This document shows, piece after piece, positions 47,525-56,497 of a stretch of 64,000 bases of DNA. Source of the DNA: an uncultured Paracoccaceae bacterium (lineage in GTDB: Bacteria > Pseudomonadota > Alphaproteobacteria > Rhodobacterales > Rhodobacteraceae). The notes below the pieces were generated by a model. That model did no database searches. It worked only from the letters and a program-made list of their open reading frames with translations, and was not told where the DNA came from. The DNA is taken from contig CATOSB010000002.1 of assembly GCA_951812305.1 (NCBI GenBank), positions 1,240,001 through 1,304,000 on the forward strand, in the 5' to 3' direction. How positions within the stretch are numbered: the first letter of the stretch is position 1; every line of letters begins with the position of its first letter. A program made the position numbers and the translations under genes.

Positions 47525-48073
47525 TTGCAGACAGTCAGACGTGTTCTGGATCGGCTATATACCCTTGCTGCCGTTCTGGCCGGGTTGTGCCTGATCATCA
47601 TTCTTTTGCTGATTGTGCTGCAAATGCTCGCCCGTTGGTCGCTTACTGCGCCCATCTTCTACCCAATCACAGAGGCGATCCCAGGTGTTCCAGATTATGC
47701 CGGGTATGCCATGGCGACGGCCTCATTTCTCGCCTTCGCCAGTGCATTGAACAAGGGCAGCCATATCCGGGTGTCGCTGTTGCTTAACGCGCTCGGGCCG
47801 CGCGCACGATGGATCATGGAAGTCTGGTGCTTTGCCATCGCAACGGCAGTTGGCTGGTATGTAAGCTATTACATTTACCGGATGATCGGGTTTGCTATTA
47901 AGTTCGGCGATGTAAGCCAGGGCCAGGACGCGACGCCCTTGTGGATTGTCCAGTCACCGATGCTGGTTGGGGCGGTGATCCTTGCTATCGCGCTTACTGA
48001 CAATCTGATCACTCTTCTGACAATCGGTAACCACCGCATCGTGCGCGATGTGGCCGACAGCCACGCGGAGTAG
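47525..48073 (+). CDS. TRAP transporter small permease (DctQ family)
   Basis: This 182-aa protein has four hydrophobic helices (around residues 15-35, 52-75, 90-110 and 138-158). It has the DctQ features GYAMATASFLAFASALNKGSH and VSYYIYRMIGFAIKFGDVSQ. A TTG at 47525 is used. It partners with the large permease that follows 5 bp later. Confidence 0.88.
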   Translation: MQTVRRVLDRLYTLAAVLAGLCLIIILLLIVLQMLARWSLTAPIFYPITEAIPGVPDYAGYAMATASFLAFASALNKGSHIRVSLLLNALGPRARWIMEVWCFAIATAVGWYVSYYIYRMIGFAIKFGDVSQGQDATPLWIVQSPMLVGAVILAIALTDNLITLLTIGNHRIVRDVADSHAE

Positions 48074-48078
48074 GCCAG

Positions 48079-49392
48079 ATGGAACAGACCTATATCATCA
48101 TCCTCTTCCTGTTCATCTTGTTCCTGCTTCTGGGCACCGGTGTCTGGGTCGGGCTGGCCCTGATCGGGGTTGCCTATGTCGGCATGGAACTGTTCACCAC
48201 GCGCCCAGTTGGCGACACGATGGCAACGACAATTTGGAGGGCCTCCAGCAGTTGGACCCTGATCGCCTTGCCGATGTTCATTTGGATGGGCGAGATATTA
48301 TTTCGAACGCGATTATCGCAGGACATGTTTCGAGGGCTCGCGCCTTGGATGGCAAAACTGCCCGGCGGGTTGGTTCATACCAATATCGTCGGCTGCACGG
48401 TTTTTGCGGCGGTGTCCGGGTCGTCCGCTGCGACGCTGACCACCGTCGGCAAGATGTCGATTCCCGAGCTGCGCAAGCGCAATTACCCTGAGCATATGGT
48501 GATCGGCACGCTTGCGGGCGCGGCCACATTGGGCCTGATGATCCCGCCGTCACTGACGCTGATCGTCTATGGCGTAACAATCAATGAATCGATCATCAAA
48601 CTGTTCTTTGCCGGTGTCATGCCGGGCCTCGTTCTTGCGGGCATGTTCATGGCCTATGTCGGGATTTATTCCGGGCTGGCGAAGGACTGGGACCCGATCC
48701 GAGAGACGGGCATGTCATTTGTCGAAAAGATGCGGAACTCGCGCTTTCTGATCCCGGTTCTGTGCCTGATCGCGGTTGTCATCGGTTCGATGTTTCTCGG
48801 CTACGCAACCGCGACAGAGGCCGCCGCCATTGGCGTCATCGGCGCGTTGGTTCTGGCCGCCCTGCAGGGGTCACTGAACTGGAGCACCTTCAGCGAGAGT
48901 CTCATGGGCGCCACCCGCACCAGCGCAATGATCGCCCTGATCCTTGCAGGTGCTGCATTCCTGTCGCTGGCCATGGGTTTCACCGGTCTGCCGCGCGGGC
49001 TGGCGGATTTGATTGCGAGTTGGGAGCTTTCGCGGTTCGAACTGCTGATGGTGCTTTTGGTCTTCTACATCATCCTCGGCTGCTTCCTCGACGGCATCTC
49101 ATCAGTCGTGCTGACCATGGCCGTGGTGGAACCGATGGTGCGCGAAGCCGGGATCGATATGATCTGGTTCGGCATCTTCATCGTCGTCGTGGTTGAGATG
49201 GCACAGATAACACCGCCCATCGGGTTCAACCTGTTCGTATTGCAGGGCATGACCAATCACGAAATGTCGTTTATCGCGCGAGCCAGTATCCCGATGTTCC
49301 TGATCATGGTGCTGATGGTGTTTGTGCTGATCTGGTTCCCGGATCTGGCCACGTGGCTGCCCGACAATGTGCGGCAGAATCCGAATTTATAG
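48079..49392 (+). CDS. TRAP transporter large permease (DctM family)
   Basis: This 437-aa protein has about twelve membrane segments. The DctM signatures are ALPMFIWMGEILF, GGLVHTNIVGCTVFAAVSGSSAAT and GTLAGAATLGLMIPPSLTLIV. It catalyses sodium-driven uptake with DctQ and the binding protein. A G-rich hairpin (49429-49448) follows the gene. Confidence 0.93.
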   Translation: MEQTYIIILFLFILFLLLGTGVWVGLALIGVAYVGMELFTTRPVGDTMATTIWRASSSWTLIALPMFIWMGEILFRTRLSQDMFRGLAPWMAKLPGGLVHTNIVGCTVFAAVSGSSAATLTTVGKMSIPELRKRNYPEHMVIGTLAGAATLGLMIPPSLTLIVYGVTINESIIKLFFAGVMPGLVLAGMFMAYVGIYSGLAKDWDPIRETGMSFVEKMRNSRFLIPVLCLIAVVIGSMFLGYATATEAAAIGVIGALVLAALQGSLNWSTFSESLMGATRTSAMIALILAGAAFLSLAMGFTGLPRGLADLIASWELSRFELLMVLLVFYIILGCFLDGISSVVLTMAVVEPMVREAGIDMIWFGIFIVVVVEMAQITPPIGFNLFVLQGMTNHEMSFIARASIPMFLIMVLMVFVLIWFPDLATWLPDNVRQNPNL

Positions 49393-49428
49393 CAGTATCG
49401 AATTTCGCTTCGCGAAATCCGACCGTTT

Positions 49429-49448
49429 GGGGAGGGCCAGCCTTCCCC
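49429..49448 (+). terminator. Hairpin after the TRAP transporter genes
   Basis: GGGGAGGG-CCAG-CCTTCCCC forms an 8-bp stem with one wobble pair; a T-run occurs only about 17 bases later. It may be a partial terminator or attenuator between the TRAP genes and the next carrier gene. Confidence 0.4.
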
Positions 49449-49496
49449 AGACCCCTCCCGAAGTTTTTTTGGCAGTTGAATGAAGGAGCGGTTTGA

Positions 49497-50399
49497 GTGA
49501 TCGCCGCGTTGGCCTTTTTTGGGCGGTATGGCCGTGCATTGCTGGTGGTTGGGCTGTTCGCCGGTTTCCTTTTGCCGGATGTCGCGGCGGCGATGAAGCC
49601 GTTACTTCCGGCGATGGTCGCGTTTCTTGTGTTTGTCAGTGCGCTGCGGATTGGCGCGCGCGCGGCAGTCGGACGTTTGCGGGACGCCGGAGACACGCTG
49701 AAATCAGTGATGATACTGCAATTGGCCCTGCCATTGATTGCGGTCGGTTTCCTGTGGGCTTTGGGTTGGCAAGGATCGTTATTTGCCCTGGCATTCGTGC
49801 TCGCACTGGCCGGTTCATCGATATCCGGCGCACCGACGTTTACTTCCCTGATGGGTCATCCTGCCGACGGAGCCATGCGGCTGTTAATTCTGGGAACATT
49901 GCTTTTACCGCTGACAATTCTGCCAATCTTCTTCCTGATGCCTGGCCTTGGAAACGCCACTGCGGTCGTTTTGGCCGCTGCGCGCCTAAGCCTCGTTTTG
50001 ATCGTCGCGATATCTGCCGCCTTTATCCTGCGCCGTGTGGCCTTTCCCGATCCCAAACCGGATACGGTTAAGGCGCTAGACGGGCTGGCTGCCCTGACAC
50101 TGGCAATCATAGTTGTTGGATTGATGGCAGGCATTGGACCCGCACTCAGAACCGATCCGTCAACGTTGTTGCCCTGGGTCGGTCTCGTCTTCGGGGTCAA
50201 TTTCGGGATGCAGATTGCGGCAAGGATGTTGGGCGCGTCCGTCTCTACATCAGTTGTGGCCGGAAACCGAAATATCGCCCTGTTCCTCGTGGCATTGCCG
50301 ATCAGCGTCACGGACCCCTTGCTCCTTTTCATTGGCTGCTATCAAATCCCGATGTATTTGACGCCGCTGGTGATGAAACGCTTCTATGGCAATGCCTGA
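49497..50399 (+). CDS. BASS-like transporter (bile acid:sodium symporter family)
   Basis: This 300-aa polytopic protein has about nine to ten membrane helices. It includes AGSSISGAPTFTSLMGHPAD and, near the end, SVVAGNRNIALFLVALPISV, resembling the broken-helix regions of the BASS/arsenite-transporter fold. It starts with GTG. The substrate is unknown; its place just before pxpBCA suggests a related organic acid. Its end overlaps the pxpB start by 14 bp. Confidence 0.65.
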   Translation: MIAALAFFGRYGRALLVVGLFAGFLLPDVAAAMKPLLPAMVAFLVFVSALRIGARAAVGRLRDAGDTLKSVMILQLALPLIAVGFLWALGWQGSLFALAFVLALAGSSISGAPTFTSLMGHPADGAMRLLILGTLLLPLTILPIFFLMPGLGNATAVVLAAARLSLVLIVAISAAFILRRVAFPDPKPDTVKALDGLAALTLAIIVVGLMAGIGPALRTDPSTLLPWVGLVFGVNFGMQIAARMLGASVSTSVVAGNRNIALFLVALPISVTDPLLLFIGCYQIPMYLTPLVMKRFYGNA

Positions 50400-51132
50400 C
50401 ACCTATCCCTTGATCAAAGATCTTGGACTGACCGCCAAGCTGATCACGTTTGGCCCCGAGTTCAGCGATACCGCCAACCGGGCCGCGCTGGCGTTTCGGC
50501 AGGCGGTGATTGAGGCGAAGTCGGAGGGCGTCGAGGAAACAGCAACGTCACTGGTTTCAACCTTCGTGCGGTTCGACCCATTGGCACTGTCCCACGACGA
50601 TCTGGAGACCCTGCTTTTGGATCTGATTCAATCCCGAGACTGGTTCGAGGCTGAATTGCCCAACGGTCGAAGGCTTTGGACTATTCCCGTTGTTTTGGGC
50701 GGCGAATCCGGCCCGCAATTCGAAGAGGCCGCAACCGCGACAGGGCAAAGTTTGGACGCCGCCCGTAAGGATATCCTCGCTTCTCGAACTCGCGTATTGA
50801 CGCTTGGCTTTGCCCCGGGGCAACCCTATATGGGCGAGCTTCCGGATCGCTGGAACATTCCCCGCATGTCAAAACTCAACCCCAAGGTTCCGGGTGGCGC
50901 GCTTGTCACGGCCATCCGGCAGTTGATCATCTTTGCCGGACCTGCCCCGACCGGCTGGCGGCATATCGGGCAAACGGCATTTGAGTGTTTTCGGCCAAAC
51001 GCCGAAACGCCAATCGCGTTGACCGCTGGTGACGAAGTGACTTTCTCCGAGATCAGTACCTACGCGTTGAACGAGATACTGCAAACAGACAAATCCGGGA
51101 ACGGCGGCGCGACGTGGGAGTGGCTTTTGTGA
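50386..51132 (+). CDS. pxpB: 5-oxoprolinase subunit PxpB
   Basis: This 248-aa protein has the KipI/PxpB pattern: SLVSTFVRFDPLALS, then TRVLTLGFAPGQPYMGELPD and LNPKVPGGALVTAIRQLIIF, which holds the conserved VPxG segment. It works with PxpC and PxpA in ATP-dependent cleavage of 5-oxoproline (pyroglutamate) to glutamate. It lies in a pxpBCA order with 4-bp overlaps. It may start at 50386 or 50392. Confidence 0.9.
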   Translation: MAMPDTYPLIKDLGLTAKLITFGPEFSDTANRAALAFRQAVIEAKSEGVEETATSLVSTFVRFDPLALSHDDLETLLLDLIQSRDWFEAELPNGRRLWTIPVVLGGESGPQFEEAATATGQSLDAARKDILASRTRVLTLGFAPGQPYMGELPDRWNIPRMSKLNPKVPGGALVTAIRQLIIFAGPAPTGWRHIGQTAFECFRPNAETPIALTAGDEVTFSEISTYALNEILQTDKSGNGGATWEWLL

Positions 51133-52133
51133 CCCGCGAATTAGTCGTTTTGGATTGTGGCCCGGGTCTGACAGTGCAGGACCGGGGTCGTCCGGGTTAT
51201 ATCGCAAGCGGGGCCAGCGTTGGGGGCGCGGCAGATTTCGACGCATTGCATGAAGGCGCAACACTTTTGAACCAATCGGTTGGTTGCGCTGCCCTCGAAA
51301 TGGCCGGATCAGGTGGTAAATTTCGGGTGACAAAACCTGCACGGATCGCATTGACCGGCGCGGCCATGACAGCACAGATAAATGAAACGTCAATACACTG
51401 GAACTGTTCGTACCCGCTTTTGCCGGAAGACATTTTGACAATCGGGCAGATGCGCAAGGGCAATTATGGGTATCTGAGTGTCGGCGGCGGCATCGCAACA
51501 CCAACATTTCTTGGCTCGCGTTCCACCCATCTGGTCGCAAGAATAGGCGAACCGGTTCGCGCCGGTTCAAAACTGCCATTGGGTGCGGACAGCGGACAAG
51601 GTATTGGCCTTTGCCTCACTTCAACCGACCGGTTCAACGGAGGAACAATCCGCATTTTGCCGAGTGTGCAAACTGAACGGTTTTCGGATGCGGAAATCTC
51701 GCGCCTGCAAAACACCGAATTCACACGCGACCCACGGGGCAATCGCATGGGTGCGCGCATGGCCTTCGAGGGTGCGCCATTTCATGCGGATGGCCTTCAC
51801 AGTCTTGTTTCCGAAATGGTTGTTCCCGGCGATATTCAAATCACAGGTGACGGAACGCCCTTCGTGCTTTTGGGCGAATGTCAGACCACCGGCGGTTACC
51901 CAAGGATCGGCACGGTAATTCCATCAGATATTCCCCACATCGCGCAGGCACGCCCGGGCGATCCGATACGGTTTCAGATGATACCCCGCGAACAAGCATT
52001 GGCGGCCTATGCCGCGCATCAAAAACACCTGCAGCAATTGAAACCCTACCCGCGCGTTCGCGACCCCCATGACATCCCCGATCTTCTGGCCTACCAATTG
52101 ATCAGCGGGGCCGTGAGCGGAGAGGAGAAATGA
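51129..52133 (+). CDS. pxpC: 5-oxoprolinase subunit PxpC
   Basis: This 334-aa protein is of the KipA/PxpC family. It has a biotin-dependent-carboxyltransferase-like fold with CGPGLTVQDRGRPGYIASGA near the start, MRKGNYGYLSVGGGI and GDGTPFVLLGECQTTGGYPR. GTG 51129 is preferred because it overlaps the pxpB stop (GTGA) and gives the family's usual N-terminus; earlier in-frame GTG codons add a few residues. It forms the enzyme with PxpB. Confidence 0.92.
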   Translation: MTRELVVLDCGPGLTVQDRGRPGYIASGASVGGAADFDALHEGATLLNQSVGCAALEMAGSGGKFRVTKPARIALTGAAMTAQINETSIHWNCSYPLLPEDILTIGQMRKGNYGYLSVGGGIATPTFLGSRSTHLVARIGEPVRAGSKLPLGADSGQGIGLCLTSTDRFNGGTIRILPSVQTERFSDAEISRLQNTEFTRDPRGNRMGARMAFEGAPFHADGLHSLVSEMVVPGDIQITGDGTPFVLLGECQTTGGYPRIGTVIPSDIPHIAQARPGDPIRFQMIPREQALAAYAAHQKHLQQLKPYPRVRDPHDIPDLLAYQLISGAVSGEEK

Positions 52134-52891
52134 CACAATTTGTCGATCTGAATGCCGACATGGGCGAAAGCTTCGGACCCTGGCCGATGGGTGCGGATGA
52201 GGACCTGTTGGGTGTCGTTACCTCTGCAAATATTGCCTGTGGCTTTCATGCTGGCGATGCGGATCACATGGCGAAATCAATGCAAATCGCCGTGAAGAAT
52301 GGCGTTGGCATCGGTGCACATCCGGGGTTTCTTGATTTGCAAGGGTTCGGACGTCGCCGCATGGTCGTACCCCATGAGACTCTTGGCAATTGGGTGCGCT
52401 ATCAACTGGGCGCCGCGCAGGCGATGGCGAAGGCCAGTGGCGGACATGTCAGGCACCTGAAGCTGCACGGTGCTTTGTCAAACATGGCCTGTGAGGATGC
52501 CGACATGGCGCGCGCCTGTTTCGAAGCCGCGTTGGATGTCGACCCGGATATCATCCTGATGGTTCTGGCGGCGACCGCGTTGGAAGATGTGGCCAAGGAA
52601 CTCGGTGCAAATTATGCCGCCGAAATTTTCGCGGATCGCGCCTATAACGATAATGCCACGCTTGTTGATCGCTCAAAACCCGGCGCGGTCATTCACGATG
52701 CGAAATTCGCCGCTGAGCGGATTGTTAATATGGTGCAGGCAGGTGCCATCATTGCCGAAAGCGGGAAGACCATCGAGACGCGCATCGATACGATTTGCGT
52801 CCACGGCGACAACGCCGAAGCGCTTGCGTTGGCGCGGGCGGTGCGGGCCGGGTTGGAACATGCCGGTATAACCGTCCGGAAATTCGGCTGA
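52130..52891 (+). CDS. pxpA: 5-oxoprolinase subunit PxpA
   Basis: This 253-aa LamB/YcsF-family protein has the family signature DLNADMGESFGPWPMGAD at the start, ANIACGFHAGDADHM, and VHGDNAEALALARAVR at the end. It completes the 5-oxoprolinase complex. It overlaps pxpC by 4 bp. It abuts the stop of the convergent, disrupted rhamnosyltransferase gene and so is the last gene of the cluster. Confidence 0.95.
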   Translation: MTQFVDLNADMGESFGPWPMGADEDLLGVVTSANIACGFHAGDADHMAKSMQIAVKNGVGIGAHPGFLDLQGFGRRRMVVPHETLGNWVRYQLGAAQAMAKASGGHVRHLKLHGALSNMACEDADMARACFEAALDVDPDIILMVLAATALEDVAKELGANYAAEIFADRAYNDNATLVDRSKPGAVIHDAKFAAERIVNMVQAGAIIAESGKTIETRIDTICVHGDNAEALALARAVRAGLEHAGITVRKFG

Positions 52892-53673
52892 CTAACCCAC
52901 GCGCGCGCGTTCGCGTTGCATCGCTGCCAGATCAATTCCGAACTCCTTTTTCAGAAGCGCGGGAACATCTTCCACCAGCTCATCAAGACAATGTCGATCC
53001 CAGCGATTGCGGAAATTGCTCGCGTTATCTTCATGCGCGCCGCGCACATACATGTTGGACCTGTCGATACTGAGAACAGGCATATGCTTCCACAATTCCA
53101 GATGGCTGACCCGGCGGATCATGGTCGGAGTTCCCGGCGCGCGAAAGGTTACCAGTCCCGGCGTCCAGTACGGGCAGATCGCCGGGCGAATGTCATGCCC
53201 TTCAGAACCCATTTGCAGCACAAGACCCCTGCAAAAATCGAGGCCAGCCCACCGACCACTCGGCATTAACCGGGCAAGCCTGGGCCACATGGCGCGTGTC
53301 TCGGCAACGAAATCGCGGCCAACTGCATCATCATCGTCCAACTGCCATTCAGCCACGACTTCGGCCTCCGGATCGGAGTAACCCTCCATCAGCTTTTTGA
53401 TTGCTAGCCTGTGACGCTGGCCTTCTTCCTCAAAGCACAATCGAACCTGCGGCACATGCGCGACCATCGCCTCCAACTGCCCCCTAAACGGCTCGGGCAA
53501 CTGATCACCCACCAGAAGCGCGCATTCGAAATTCTGATCCGTCTGGTTCGCAAGGCTCGGCAACACGACGTGTTCAAACCAGACCAGGCGTCGTTCCAGC
53601 CGTTTTGGGTCGTAAAGCTTGGCACGATAGGCGTCGAAATCATCTGCGCCGCGACCGTTGTAGACCGACGGAT
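52892..53673 (-). pseudogene. Rhamnosyltransferase-like gene, 3' part
   Basis: This piece carries 257 codons of a putative rhamnosyltransferase-type glycosyltransferase: SVYNGRGADDFDAYRAKLYD, LPSLANQTDQNFECALLVGD, and a DDDD metal motif in WQLDDDDAVGRDF. An IS4 at 53674 separates it from its 5' end, which lies 2.8 kb away at 56405-56436. Restoring the gene (removing IS4 and the IS982-family element with one duplication each) gives 819 bp or 272 aa in a single frame. The gene abuts pxpA tail to tail. Confidence 0.8.
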
Positions 53674-54863
53674 CTTACCACCCTTCAATTTAGCCAGACA
53701 TCCCAGAGCTTGGGGATTTTGGCATAACCTGCGAGGCATCGTCGGATAGCACGAAGGCCTGTCTTGAAGAGAGAGCATAAGGACCTTCGGGCTTTTCGAA
53801 TCCCCTTTTTTCGCCGCGTATTGCGACGTGGTGCTCTTCGTTTGCTCCGGTTGAAACAGCCCAGTACATGGCGATTGCCAGCACCAAAATGAGGCGGGCC
53901 AATCGATCCGGCTTTTTGATCTGGCTTTGAGTAATTTCAAAGCCCCGGGTTTTGAAGTCGGAGAACATGGCTTCAATTCCCCAACGCATTCCATAATCGA
54001 GCACCTTGTACTCGGACGGTGCTGCATTCATGGCAATAATCCAAGGCTCTTTGTGCCCCTCCTCGTGAAGCACTCCAATGTTGCTAAAGACGCCCGTTCC
54101 GTAAAGCTCAGCGTTTACAAGCCCTTCGGGCATCAGTTGGGCAATTTCGCGCGTCATCATCTCGCCACCCTGATGTTGCAGTGTGATATTTCCCTTCATG
54201 CGCAGCCGGTAGTCCCATCCAGCCTCCTGGCACCATGCGACCAATCGGGCGGTTCCATAAAACCGATCTCCCGCCAGCAACACACGCGCATCCGCCGGGA
54301 GCCATGGGCGGACTGCTTCCAAAAGCTCATGTTGCACGCGCCATCCAATCGGCCCTTTGGTCTGGCGTACACGCCAGGCGACCGGGAGGGCCCGATCCCG
54401 CATCCGCACCGATAACATCAAAACCTCATGCCCTTCGTTGAGCTTGCTTTGATCAAGGGCCACCACAATCGTTTCTCCGGCCTCACACTGGCGGCGGAAA
54501 ATTTCACCAACATAGGCCTGCATGATCTCATCAGTATCGATGTGAGGATTGCCCAGAACCCGCGAAATGTATTGATAGCGGTGGTCCACAGAGCCGATAT
54601 CGCGGGGCAGAGCAGCCGCATTTTCCATCAGATTGACGCTGCGCGTGTTCAAAATCACGCTTGCTATGATGCACAATCCCTCCCGGCGCGACTTGTGATA
54701 CCCGAGCAAGCGGTCCTGAAAATCCGCCTCAACCTTCGAATAAAGCTCTGAAAAACAAACATTTCCCAACAAACCAGCCTCCAATATCAGCAGTGGAGAC
54801 TCCTTGAATCACACAGATCAGACAAACGTCAAATCAGATCCGGAAATTTTGAAGGGTGGTAAG
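53674..54863 (-). mobile_element. IS4-family element, copy 3 (1190 bp)
   Basis: It has the same ends as copies 1 and 2, and the 9-bp repeat CCGACGGAT lies on both sides (53665-53673 and 54864-54872). It sits 20 bp from the second IS982-family element, within the same gene. Confidence 0.93.
53690..54784 (-). CDS. IS4-family transposase
   Basis: This is an intact 364-aa transposase whose protein reads the same as the other full copies. One silent difference (CTC/CTT near 54062) distinguishes the nucleotide sequence. Confidence 0.93.
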   Translation of the reverse strand: MEAGLLGNVCFSELYSKVEADFQDRLLGYHKSRREGLCIIASVILNTRSVNLMENAAALPRDIGSVDHRYQYISRVLGNPHIDTDEIMQAYVGEIFRRQCEAGETIVVALDQSKLNEGHEVLMLSVRMRDRALPVAWRVRQTKGPIGWRVQHELLEAVRPWLPADARVLLAGDRFYGTARLVAWCQEAGWDYRLRMKGNITLQHQGGEMMTREIAQLMPEGLVNAELYGTGVFSNIGVLHEEGHKEPWIIAMNAAPSEYKVLDYGMRWGIEAMFSDFKTRGFEITQSQIKKPDRLARLILVLAIAMYWAVSTGANEEHHVAIRGEKRGFEKPEGPYALSSRQAFVLSDDASQVMPKSPSSGMSG

Positions 54864-54883
54864 CCGACGGATAAGAGAATCTA
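54864..54883 (-). pseudogene. Rhamnosyltransferase-like gene, middle fragment
   Basis: Twenty bases between IS4 copy 3 and the IS982-family element, made of the CCGACGGAT duplication, five bases, and the AATCTA duplication. Read on the minus strand they supply the codons joining MRIQVLGLLR to PSVYNG. Confidence 0.7.
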
Positions 54884-54903
54884 ACCTGAGTTCTGGATAA
54901 GCG

Positions 54904-55797
54904 CTATATCTGGTATTCGACCTGCCTGATTGTTTCCGGCACGGTTATGGGTCCCATTTTAACTTTGGTTTTCCCGAGCATATAGGCTGCGACACACGAG
55001 ATGAGGTGTACGAATGCGTTGGCAGGCGATCTGTGTCGAGTGTGTTCCAGTCCCATGCTGGTTTTCAACTTATCGAACAGAGTTTCGATGATGAACCGCC
55101 TTCGCAACAGGATTTTGTTCAGGATTGGCAGGAGATAGTTTTTCATGTTGCGGCGAATGCCGGTGACGAGGTGGAGCCCACGCTGCCAGAGCCGTTGGAA
55201 GAGGGATTTGGAGATATAGCCCTTATCAGCAAATATTTTGCCTTCGGGGCCCGCGATCATGGCTTCAAACGGCTTTCGATCATCGACATTACCTGCCGTG
55301 ATTTTGACGGCCATGATCTCCCCCTTGTTGTTGATGATTAGATGCAGTTTGAAGCCAAAGAACCAGCCCATTGTGCTGCGACCGCGCTTTGCCAGCCCCT
55401 TGAAGACCTTGTTTCGATTAATGCGGGCATTGTGGCAGACCGCGAGCTTAGTGCTGTCGGCAAAATAGACGCCGGTTTTTTCACCGCTGAAGCAGTGCAG
55501 CAGTATGCAAAACGGCACCATTAATCTTGGCATGAGGCTGACAAACCGACCATAGCTCGGGAGGGTGCCAAAGCAGTCACGGTATTTCTGCTCAACGCCA
55601 TAAATCCAATAATGTTTGAAGTCCTTGAACGGCGACAAGTGAAACAAGACCATGATGAACAGGCTCTCCCCCAGGGTCAGCTTGCCGGAGCGAAGCCTCT
55701 GACGACCCGAGGGGATCAACCGGTGGCGCTCCCAGTCCTCGTAGGTTTTTGCAAAATCATCGAGACAGACAAAAAGTGCGGTGTTAGTGATCGACAT
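54904..55797 (-). CDS. IS982-family transposase
   Basis: This 297-aa transposase keeps the DDE-region motifs ([28 protein letters not shown]). Starting at MSITNTALF, it differs from the 2512-3405 copy at two visible positions. Confidence 0.9.
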   Translation of the reverse strand: MSITNTALFVCLDDFAKTYEDWERHRLIPSGRQRLRSGKLTLGESLFIMVLFHLSPFKDFKHYWIYGVEQKYRDCFGTLPSYGRFVSLMPRLMVPFCILLHCFSGEKTGVYFADSTKLAVCHNARINRNKVFKGLAKRGRSTMGWFFGFKLHLIINNKGEIMAVKITAGNVDDRKPFEAMIAGPEGKIFADKGYISKSLFQRLWQRGLHLVTGIRRNMKNYLLPILNKILLRRRFIIETLFDKLKTSMGLEHTRHRSPANAFVHLISCVAAYMLGKTKVKMGPITVPETIRQVEYQI

Positions 55798-55925
55798 GAG
55801 TGGCGGTCCATATTGTGTCGCTTTTGAACCTTGAATCATGGGGCAACGTACCTGGAAACCCCTCTCACCCCATACTAATCACGGGGGCATTCAGGCTGGT
55901 CAACACGGGGCAAAAGGTGCGCGCC

Positions 55926-56366
55926 ATGGAGAACAACTTCCCAATCAACGAAGATCTCGCTTATGAGAAGATCCGGGACCTCATGTTCGACATGATGGAA
56001 GAGGACCCCAACCGTTTCTACGCCCTCACGGATAAGCTCAATGAACTGGCTGCGCTCCCTAAAAGAACCATGACACTTGTGCTCGATCTGATGGCTGCCA
56101 CTCCCTTTCAGGTGATCATCCCGAAACACGTACGGAAAAATGACCCTGATACATTCAAAGCAGATCACGAAACCGTTTCAAATGTTCTATTTCTTGGAGA
56201 GTTTGGCGGAATTGCCGTTGAACTGGAGCCAAATGAGGCTTTGAGAGAACCGAGGATCATTTCCATAACAATGGTGGAAATCCCTCATCGCAACCCTCTG
56301 CGAAAAAGGGTCAACGAGTATCGTAAAAAACGAATCAAAAAACTACGAAAAAATTCTGTCGAGTAG
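55926..56366 (+). CDS. Passenger gene of the IS982-family element, unknown function
   Basis: This is a 146-aa ORF with the same start context as the 3534-3974 copy (AAAGGTG before ATG). Only one residue differs between the two passenger proteins (NRFYALTDK here). Conservation of a full frame in each copy suggests recent amplification, selection, or both. Confidence 0.7.
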   Translation: MENNFPINEDLAYEKIRDLMFDMMEEDPNRFYALTDKLNELAALPKRTMTLVLDLMAATPFQVIIPKHVRKNDPDTFKADHETVSNVLFLGEFGGIAVELEPNEALREPRIISITMVEIPHRNPLRKRVNEYRKKRIKKLRKNSVE

Positions 56367-56404
56367 TGCACTGGTGACGCCAACGTCTTATCCAGAATCG
56401 GGGT

Positions 56405-56436
56405 AATCTAAGTAATCCGAGTACCTGAATGCGCAT
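56405..56436 (-). pseudogene. Rhamnosyltransferase-like gene, 5' end
   Basis: ATG at 56436 followed by RIQVLGLLR, then the IS982-family element. In-frame joining with the fragments downstream gives MRIQVLGLLRFSYPSVYNGR, a typical start for this glycosyltransferase group. Confidence 0.75.
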
Positions 56437-56497
56437 CACGGGGGCCTTGAAAATTGGACTGCACCTTAGACGAGAGCAGTTCCGGCAACAATCACCC

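Larger units (their letters stand above)
54884..56404 (-). mobile_element. IS982-family element with passenger gene, copy 2 (1521 bp)
   Basis: It has the same inverted repeats and length as 2492-4012, with the 6-bp duplication AATCTA (54878-54883 and 56405-56410). Transposase and passenger are both intact. Its passenger is closer to the fused version at 8942 (Phe at the variable position) than copy 1 is. Confidence 0.9.
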
